NCBI GenBank assembly: GCA_018398575.1
Contig: JAGTXZ010000018.1
Coordinates: 3,534,001 to 3,598,000, forward strand
DNA from: Ampelomyces quisqualis
Lineage: Eukaryota > Ascomycota > Dothideomycetes > Pleosporales > Phaeosphaeriaceae
Direction of reading: 5' to 3'
Length of the DNA stretch: 64,000 bases
Shown here: piece by piece, positions 56,613-64,000 of the stretch
Position numbering within the stretch: position 1 is the stretch's first letter
Layout: each line of letters opens with the position of its first letter
Translations under genes and position numbers: made by a program
The notes under the pieces: generated by a model
The model's database searches: none
Seen by the model: only the letters and a program-made list of their open reading frames with translations
What the model was told of the DNA's origin: nothing

Positions 56613-57932
56613 ATGGACGGTGGAGGGCGGGGGAGGGGATGGCCTGGCGAGGGTGTGCTTGCTGGGGCGATGATGGGTGATGGGGTGTTGGAGGGGGTGG
56701 TGCGGGATGGGATTGCGGGGGAGAGGGGGGAGAGGGAGAAGGAGATGGAGATGGAGATGGGGTTGGCGAGTGGTGTGCAGGGAAAGGCAATCTGCGCGGG
56801 GAGTGTGGTGGGTGTTTGGGGGGATGGGGCCGAGGTAAGAAGAGTGGTGGGTGTAGGGGGTTGGGATTGTGCTGATTTGCTGGGAATAGCTGGGTAGCAG
56901 GATGCTTGTCGATGTCTTATTCGACTTTCCGGATGGGCTGGCGGCGGTGGTGGACTCGTCGGGGAATTTCAATGTGCTTGGTGTGTATAGGGGATTGTTG
57001 GAGCGGTTGGTAAGAGATGGGGTAGAAAAGGGAGATGGAGTGGAACATGCTGCTGCCAAGATGCTCGATCGTGTCAGAATCATGAGGGTTTTTGACTTTG
57101 TTGGTGTGAGGGAGGCGATTGGGGAGATTAGAGATGAGCTCGAGGGCAGGACCGTTGTTGAACCAGAGCAAAAGAGCATCTCGACGCCAAAGCGACCTAC
57201 ACCAGAGCCCTTCAAGCCGGATCAAGAGCTTAAGAGAACTGTTGTGGCGGACAGCGAGGACGAAGACGACGACGAAGAAATGCTCTTCGACGCTACCGAA
57301 GCACTGAGCGAAGAAGCACCCGCACTTCGAAACATTCCTCCGCCCCAAACCACTCCAACCAAAACACCTCCCCTCCAACAAAATCCATCCTCGAATAAAA
57401 CAAAATTCGTCCTAATCGACAACCTCACACAAGTCCTCACCCCCCTCCTCAAAAAAGACTCCATCCAAGGTACTTGTCCCTTTTTCCTTTGCTTTGCTTT
57501 GAACGCACTGACAGATCCACAGCAAACGCCCTGTCATCAACATTTATGCATTCTCTCGCGCACTTGACCCGCACCCACGCGCTATTCACCATTCTGTCCA
57601 ATCCCGCTCCTCCACCACGCCAACAACCAGGACCGCTACACCACCACCACCACCAACAACAACAACAAGTGCGCCAAGCACCTCCTCCACCGCCCTCGAT
57701 ATTCGCGAGTAACGACGCACTGCCGAGTCTGGTAGGTGTGTTGGGCAGATATGTGGACGTAAGTGTGTTGGTAAGTCATGTACCGAAGAGGAAGATTGAT
57801 GCGCAGGTGTGGTATCGTGAGCGCCATGGGGGGGGACTTGCAAAGAAGGTCAGGGGTGTGGAGATGAGTGGTGTGGTTGAAGTTCTGGGGGATAGATGGG
57901 GGGATGGGGTTGGGGGGTGGGGAGTGCTTTGA
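56613..57932 (+). CDS. RecA/Rad51-fold-like protein, N terminus uncertain
   Basis: Possible recombination-related ATPase or paralogue; function unproven. The secure part is 56890-57469 joined to 57523-57932, 329 residues. The first segment has LVDVLFDFPDGLAAVVDSSG and NVLGVYRGLLERL, then RVRIMRVFDFVGVREAIGEI. After an acidic linker comes TKFVLIDNLTQVLTPLL, which looks like a RecA Walker B strand. It splices through a 53-nt intron into ANALSSTFMHSLAHLTRTHA. A His/Gln/Pro-rich insert and YVDVSVLVSHVPKRKIDAQV follow. Upstream, an exon ending at 56834 (GAG|GTAAGA) joins in frame at 56890, but its Gly/Glu-rich text has no clear Walker A, and the ATG at 56613 is only one choice. The extreme G-richness there also makes coding doubtful. 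Confidence 0.5.
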
Positions 57933-58005
57933 AGATATCAAGGACGGCTACGTGACGAGCAAGCGGAGTGTATGTTTATGTTTATGATACCCTTGTTTGA
58001 AATTT

Positions 58006-59361
58006 TCAAAGCTCAAAGCCAGCGTCTCCAGTGTTTTTGATCCAGCCTTTCAATGCGTCTTTTTGGATGTCTTGTTTGATGCGTTTTCTGTGAGAGAAGA
58101 CTTCATCGGTCTTCATATCACCATATGTTCTCTTGCCCAGAACCTTGGCTAGTAGCGGCACGCCTACAAGGCCAGCTATTTGCGCCGCAGTCTTCCACAT
58201 GCTCCTCCGACATATTGCACTCGCGCCTCTGGGATCGAATTGCTTCCGACCTTGCAACACGCCTCCGATGAGAGTTTCCTGCCAGGCCGGAGTGTACACT
58301 GCGCTGAGATTGCTCGGTACACCTTTCTCGCCTGGGCCAATGTTTCTTCGACTCCATGTGAATTCTCGACTGGTGGGCTTGATGTCAAATGCCTTCCACA
58401 CGTATCCTCCCTTCCACGCCTCGTCAGAGACGTGTTTGAGGCGTCCGGATCTGGAAAATGCGCGGTTACATGCTGCTGGGATGTACTGCGACTCCGGAAG
58501 GATGAGGGTGTGGATGTATGCATTCCCAGGAGATATCAAGAGGGATGTCGTGGATGAAAGAAGGGAAGTCGCTTGTTTGAGAGCGAGTTTGTCGGTGCAG
58601 GATTTACTCAGCGTAGGTGGTGCGTCTGGTCGAGAAGGTTTGCAGCGGACCGCGCCGAGGTGGGAGAAGTTGGAGCGGCCTCTGAGAGCTGCTGGTTCAG
58701 CCTCCACGTTGGTGCCGTCTGATGACATTGATGACACGGTGAGAGGTGGGCTTGTCCATGGTGTAGCGTCTTCCTGGGCGCTCATGGTGAGCTCCATGCT
58801 TGCGTCGCCGCAAGGTGCTTCGGAGCAGTACATGTGGATCTGAACATTCTCGCGGATTGTGAATGGTTGCTGTCCGTGCTCACCATGTTCATTCTCGGGT
58901 CGTTGGCAAACCCATTCTGATGTCGGATAGGGCGGAGTTGATATCCAGAGACATTGGTCCAGCAGGAAGCGATTGAATGCTCGTATTGCCAGTACTTCGG
59001 CATGCCAGTCATGCAAGACGTTGCCAAGCGCTAGTGGTAATTTGTGGTGCGGGAGACATTTCATGCCAGTGCTACGACTCGTCAGTCGAGTGCCATGATG
59101 AAGTATCTGCGGAACCCTCGTTCGCTGTGTAAGCTTACCCCAAAGAGACGCAAGAATGCTTGCCGTCTTCACTAGGGCCGAGGGCGTGAGCCACTAATCC
59201 AGTACCTTCCGGATGCATTACCCACCTCTAGATAGGACGATGCCGGCCAAAGGCACCCATTCCCTCGATGCGTCACTGCGGGGACGCGGTGTGCGCTTCT
59301 CTGGGAGCTGGTCAAAGGTCGCGAGCACGCAGTCGGCCAAGACATCTGCATCGAGCGTCAT
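58006..59361 (-). CDS. TAD1: tRNA-specific adenosine deaminase (Tad1/ADAT1)
   Basis: Converts A37 to inosine in tRNA-Ala. Minus-strand exons 59361-59222, 59171-59139 and 59071-58006 give 412 residues. The N terminus MTLDADVLADCVLATFDQLP leads to WVPLAGIVLSRGGEDGKHSC. The 33-nt middle exon and phase-2 junctions assemble VSLGTGMKCLPHHKLPLALG, then NVLHDWHAEVLAIRAFNRFL. Zinc/catalytic residues are H81 and E83 in HAE, C145 in EAPCGDAS and C216 in LSKSCTDKLA. The C-terminal adenosine-deaminase domain is complete. Donor of intron 1 is GTAATG (50 nt), preferred over a GTGGGT four bases earlier in the coding sense because only it keeps the frame. An upstream in-frame ATG exists but family starts favour 59361. 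Confidence 0.93.
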
Positions 59362-59554
59362 GGTGGCGGGTGAAGACTGCGTGCAGCCATGGCGTGGTGC
59401 AGGATGCTCGGAGGAGCCGGAGCCCCGCGTCGCTTCTTTCACCGGGCACCCGTCAGCCCGCAACAGGCACGCCTGCCTCTTTATCGCCCCCCTGTCACTG
59501 TCGCACCAGACTCAGCACCGAGACGCCATAGCCATATCCCCGTCGCTCCTCGCC
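59362..59554. promoter_or_regulatory. Compact bidirectional promoter
   Basis: Only 193 nt separate the start codons of TAD1 (-) and the NT-C2 gene (+). All promoter and leader sequence for both must lie here or inside the 5' exons. The sequence is GC-rich without a TATA box. Confidence 0.6.
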
Positions 59555-60797
59555 ATGCAAGCGTTCGGTGAGCCATGTCCGCGCTTCGGCGTTCCGTCGC
59601 CTTCGCGGCACAGCTCACGGTCGTGCCAGTCCCCAAGAACCGCCGCGTAAGACGACTCCACGTGCCACAGTGCGCGCGATGCAAGGCTGACCAGGACACA
59701 GCCAAAGTTTGAACTGCACCTAAGCGTGAGCCCCGGCAGCCCACCCCGGCGCGGCTCGCAGACTGACAGTGCGCAGATCATCGACCTCAACAACGTGCCT
59801 CTCGTCAACGGCACGTCCTTTATCAAATGGCACCTGTCCCACTCGACCGCGGCCGAACACCGCGGGCGCACGGAAAGCTGCCCGATCCGCGACCACAAAG
59901 TGCTCTACAGCTACGACATGACCCTGCCGGTCCGGCTCACAGTGGACAAGACCGGCATGCTCCAAGAGAGCTTTCTGGAGCTCGAGGTGGTGCAGGAATA
60001 CACGGGCGCAGGCAGAGGCGAGCGCATAACCCTCGGCTACGTCAAGCTGAACCTCGCGGAGTATGTGGAGCAGAGCGACCTTGCGCCCGCCGAGGGCGAC
60101 GACCCGGGCGTTACTCGGAGATACCTGATGAAGGAGAGCAAGATCAACAGCACGCTCAAGCTGGGGATATACATGAAGCAGATCGAGGGCGACAAGAACT
60201 TTGTGGCGCCCGCACTGAAGACGGCACAGGTGTTTAGTGGCATCGCGGGCATCATGGCCGGCGAGCAGGCAGAGCTCGAAGAACACGGGGGTGTGTATGT
60301 TCCGGCGCGCACGCCCACCAGGACTGACGGGGATAGATGCGCCGTCGCTGTCGAGCAAATCGCGCGAGGCCGGCGAGCTCCAGGACATGTACCGACGCAC
60401 CCTCGCCGCGTACTGGTCTGCGCAGCCTGGCGAGCTCAAGGCAGACGAATGCATCGAGGACATCTTTGCAGGTGGCGACGGCTGGGGCGATCGCGAGAAG
60501 CCGTACTCGCACCCACGAGGGCAGCCTCTACGGTACACGGTTGGCGACAGCAGCAGTTCGCCCAGCGAGAGCGAGGCGCGACACATGCGCGGCAGCAGCA
60601 CACAGCGCAAGTCGCACGAGACGCTGAGGCCGGACGAGACGAGGCCAACGGCGCCCAACGTGCGCGGCCGAGGGAGCTTGGAGCAGCAGGCGCATCAGAT
60701 GAAGGCCGAGGCTCAGAGGACACGGCACCGGGCGCAGCATGAAGTGGATGAGTTTGACGTGCGGGAGGATCTCTGTAGCTGGCGACAGCGGTGGTAA
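59555..60797 (+). CDS. NT-C2 (EEIG1/EHBP1-type) domain protein
   Basis: N-terminal C2-like domain proteins of this class bind membranes or act in endocytic/cytoskeletal contexts; the fungal role is unclear. Exons 59555-59567, 59630-59646, 59702-59725 and 59777-60290 are well supported. Three micro-exons give MQAFVPKNRR, then PKFELHLS, then IIDLNNVPLVNGTSFIKWHL. Next come STAAEHRGRTESCPI, TLPVRLTVDKTGMLQESFLE and YVKLNLAEYVEQ. After EEHG the frame changes, and the conserved text SKSREAGELQDMYRRTLAAY resumes (with DECIEDIFAGGDGWG) to a stop at 60797. This needs either a 31-nt intron (60291-60321, GTGTGT..CCAG) or an indel in the G5 run at 60287-60291. The total is 347 residues with the intron. 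Confidence 0.85.
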
Positions 60798-60849
60798 GAG
60801 AAGGATGTGAATGTGAGATTGCCGACATGACCCGTGATGCCGTGATGCC

Positions 60850-60921
60850 GTGATGCAATGAAAGACGCGCCCCGTGATGTAATGAAAGACGCGCCCCGTG
60901 ACGCAAAGAAAGACGCGCCCC
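60850..60921. repeat. Three tandem 24-bp repeats upstream of SLS1
   Basis: Three consecutive copies of a 24-bp unit of the form GTGATGCAATGAAAGACGCG plus CCCC. Copy 2 differs by one base and copy 3 by two bases from copy 1. They are preceded by three CCGTGATG octamers. The array lies 170-240 nt before the SLS1 start and just after the NT-C2 stop. Confidence 0.9.
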
Positions 60922-61088
60922 ACGTGAGCCCGCGTCGGACGGCAGAAGCGCGTAGGGCTGAAGGCGGTCGGCGAAAGTTCGTGCATGCCTCGAGCCTCTT
61001 CGCAGGCCGCAGCCCTACAAAGGCATGCCGCAGCCCACCCACAGCCGCAGCACCACCACCGGCAGCCCGAGGCCAGACGCGATTCTCC

Positions 61089-63967
61089 ATGCTCGCACCC
61101 CGCGCTTCGACGGCAGTGGTGTGCGCTCGATGTGACGTCCCGCTGGCGCGCCGCCCACTCCCCGCCTGTCTGCGGCGACGGTCCCGCGCCGCCTTTTCTG
61201 CGTCTGCCCACGGCCGCCATGGCGCAGACGAGCCCGGCCTCAAAATCACAAAGGAGGTGGTGCCCCTCAACAAGATCAAGAAGATCCGCCAGGGCAAATT
61301 CGTCCGCGAGACGTCGGCGCGCCTGGGCGGCGTCAAGACGCTGGGCGACGATGCTGATATACTGGTGCTGCGAGACGTCCGCGACAAGGCGCCCGCGGAA
61401 CCGCCGGCCCACTCCGAGTCTGTAGAGCCGGCAGTCGTGCCCGACATACTGGCGTCCCTGCAGCAGCAACACAAGCCACTGACGCCCGAGGACATCCACC
61501 GCCAGCTCGAGAGCCTGCGCCCTCAAGTCCGCGCCGGCCCCGGCGAGCCGCTCTACGTGCCGCTGCAGGCCTTTGTCAAGCTGATGCGCGATCTGAACCG
61601 CGGATTTACGCAGCAACAGCTCTCGCACTTCTACTCGGCCGCGAAAAATGTCCGCCAAGACAGCTACGAGACGGAGCTTCTGGCGAGCTTGAAGGCAGTG
61701 AAGGGTTCGGCCAAGCGGCCTGTCATGCGGTCGAGCTGGCAGCCGGGGACCTCGCCAATCACCAGGCGCTTGCCCGGCGTCGACGTCGGCACGAGGAACA
61801 AACGGGCTCCGGTCAGCAAGCAGCTGCTCGTCGACCGTATCATTCGAGGCCTGTGGAATCTGGTCCCGCTCGAGGAGGTCGAGCAGCCCGGCGAGATTGA
61901 GCTGTCCTTGAAGCCATGGCAGTCCATCATGCTCAACGCAGGCGGTATGTGTGTGTCGTCTCATGCGAAGGCCTACCTAACAAAATCTCTGAGAAGACGA
62001 CGAAACCCTGCTCGACCGCATCAGCAATGCGCGAAAGGCCAGGATTGAGGTCTATCCGCAGCACAGTATCCTGCGCATCACGGCAGATAAAACGACGGCC
62101 GAGTACACGGCCGACGACATCGAAGAGGCACTGCGAAATGTTCACTCCCAGAAGCTGCGCCTCAATCACTGGGCAAAGTTCTTGGACAAGGCCAAATTAC
62201 CACCCGACAACAAGCTGGTCACGCTATACACAGACGACGAGTTTCGCTTGGTCACGTCACTCGCCGGTGCAAGCGTTCAGCGCATGGACTATGCAAATAC
62301 GGTAAGAGCGTCGCTGCTCCAGGAAGACTTTACGCTGACCGAACTAGATGGTCATCAAGGGTCTTGACCGTGGTACGGTTGAGGAAGCCGAACGCATACT
62401 TGTTCGCCTCTTACCCTGGAAGGACTCTGCGCTCTACACAATCGACAACGACGCTCTTGCTGCTCGCAAAGATTTGGGCCATTTGCTTCCAACTGCGCAC
62501 GACGATACGTCACTTGAATACAGACATCGAAGCGCTGCGCTTGGCCGATGGGTGTTTCCCATTACCAACAAAAGTCGAGTCGAGGCTGGCGACGAAGAAG
62601 CCGCTGTATCTGACGACGCTACTGCTCTCATGCGTCGCTCCGCCTCCGTCCTGAAAAACCTACGACAAGCTTTGAAGAAAGGCGCAGACAAGACAAGGAA
62701 ACGGGGTGAGGAGAAAAACCCTGGCGAGTGGACCCCTTTTACCCAAGTCCGGCTATCTGCCCAATTTGGTCAAGCTCTCTTCCCTTTGAACGATACGCGG
62801 ACTGGCCTAGAGCTATCACGCCAGCCCATATTCACTTCCAATGTGTTTGGATTAGCAAGCCTGCTTGGTTCTGCACACCTTCACGGGACGACAACCTCTA
62901 CGCACTTTCAAGCTGCCTCACACCCGGGACCACACACACTGCTTTACGACTTTGTGCCTGCGCCTCAGCAAGATGGCCTGGCGGCGGGAATTACGCCGCC
63001 AAATCTTCGCATAAAGATTCAAACCAATCGGGATGGAACCAAGGTTACGCCTCGCGACATGTACATCACTTTCCAAAAACAGGTTCACACGGTGCTGCTG
63101 CCAGATAGATCGGTGGACTTGCAGTTCAACGTAGATGCTAGATTGTCCAGCACGCAAGCTTACCGTCACGTTCCCAGTGTACAGGAATGGGTCGATGCTG
63201 TCAGCACCAACATTGCGAGCGGGGAGCGTCTCTCCGCGCCGAATCTCAGCCTCGATGTTCCACGGTGGATCATGCCACATCAAGATGCAAAAGCAAAAAA
63301 CTCACAAAGTATCATGTATACTTTTTCGAATCTACACTTTCGACAATCTCTTGCTGGGGAGTTCGAAGGCCTACCAACCTCATGCTACAGCTTTCAGTCC
63401 GGAAAGATGGGCCCTCGCGGCGTTGCTCTGGGCATGTACTACAATCCTAATGCACAAAGTGTGCGATCGCTTCTTCAAGACGAGAAGGGTGTGGCGTCGT
63501 TTGTGGAGAAGTCGCTCCGATTTGTGGACCGTATCACCAACGCAGCAAACCAAACACAGCCGATAGCGAAGATGCTGAAGCCGAGGAAGACACAGAGCGA
63601 AAGAAAGCAGAGGAGGTTGGAACAGCAGGCGGCTGTCGCATTGGAGAGTGAGGATCTCGTTGGTGAGTCGCCGGCGGTGAAGGACGATGCCAAAGCCGAC
63701 GACGACGTGATTAGTATACTAGACGATGCCGAGAAAGAGTCTCAGAACCAGAAAAACCCACAGACTGGTCTGGAGGCTAAAGAAACAGACACACACGATA
63801 CCATCTTGGCTGAGGATACTGGTCAGTCTTCTGCCGTCGAGGACAACGATATGATGAGTCTACTGGATGACGCCGTTGAACAGTCCCAGGGCCAGAAAAT
63901 TCCACCATCCGACATGGAAACAGAGGAAACAGATATTGCACAACACGATACTGGTGGAGGACGCTGA
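61089..63967 (+). CDS. SLS1: Mitochondrial inner-membrane-associated regulator Sls1
   Basis: In yeast Sls1 couples transcription and translation of mitochondrial genes at the inner membrane. Exons 61089-61944, 61997-62301 and 62348-63967 give 926 residues. The first 40 residues are an Arg/Ala-rich presequence (RRPLPACLRRRSRAAFSASA). The family core begins with ITKEVVPLNKIKKIRQGKF. LLVDRIIRGLWNLVPLEEVE follows. Intron 1 (52 nt, GTATGT..GAAG) leads to DDETLLDRISNARKARIEVY, a KH-like segment. Intron 2 is 46 nt and precedes MVIKGLDRGTVEEAERILVR. A large C-terminal domain (VRLSAQFGQALFPLN; PPNLRIKIQTNRDGTKV; GKMGPRGVALGMYYNP) and an acidic repetitive tail (ISILDDAEKESQ, MSLLDDAVEQSQ) end it. Family assignment is by recall. 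The gene is complete in the window. Confidence 0.8.
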
Positions 63968-64000
63968 ACAGATTGCTGCCGCCAACAACGATGTTGTGGC

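Noticed and set aside
60528..61964. 478-codon minus-strand frame across NT-C2 and SLS1
   Set aside because: GC-rich mirror of two well-supported plus-strand genes. Its translation is Arg/Leu/His-rich and has no motifs.
1..64000. Biosynthetic gene cluster, CRISPR array or autonomous transposon
   Set aside because: No polyketide/peptide synthase, terpene cyclase, spaced direct repeats, or transposase/reverse transcriptase motif was found in any frame.

Overview
The window is nuclear DNA of a filamentous ascomycete, most likely a dothideomycete (the class is an inference). Genes lie on both strands and carry short introns (about 45-120 nt) with GT..AG ends and CTAAC/CTGAC-like branch sites. The content is that of a fungal core genome: cytosolic ribosomal protein uS3, mitochondrial uL22m, Utp15, Prp24/SART3, Med31, Tad1, Pal1, a TBC GAP, Sls1 and Sdh5. 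No bacterial operon, CRISPR array or intact autonomous transposon was seen. Exon structures below were derived by hand from reading frame, splice sites and family motifs. Totals divisible by three, together with preserved motifs across junctions, support most of them.

0-10.4 kb: an MFS permease of the allantoate/nicotinate type, an SLC35F6-like transporter, RPS3, a secreted GH53 galactanase, the SDH flavinylation factor SDH5 and a small C2H2 protein. 10.4-16.0 kb: a 5.6 kb stretch with no supportable gene. 16.0-27.4 kb: PRP24, a small proline/serine-rich ORF, MRPL22, UTP15 and a long homeodomain plus C2H2 transcription factor. 27.7-37.2 kb: the accessory part of the window. It holds an F-box-like gene with a broken frame, a small secreted cysteine protein, an AT-rich island with two inverted-repeat elements, an F-box pseudogene, an M14 carboxypeptidase, a tRNA-Arg-derived relic and a mariner-type MITE. 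37.2-45.5 kb: a Nudix hydrolase and a ferric reductase separated by long gene-poor DNA. 45.5-64.0 kb: dense housekeeping genes. These are a large AT-hook protein, a 26-residue metallothionein, a TBC1D5-like GAP, MED31, PAL1, a RecA-like protein, TAD1 head-to-head with an NT-C2 protein, and SLS1.

The genes do not form one pathway. Recurring themes are mitochondrial function (SDH5, uL22m, SLS1), RNA processing (PRP24, UTP15, TAD1), metal handling (ferric reductase, metallothionein) and secreted hydrolases (GH53, M14).

The most unusual signals are these: an inverted-repeat element whose two arms carry same-sized hairpins of unrelated sequence at the same place (31,071-31,451); TA-flanked MITEs; two apparent introns below 40 nt that may instead be indels; a GC-AG intron; and decayed F-box sequences beside repeats. 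I found no clear new multi-gene system.
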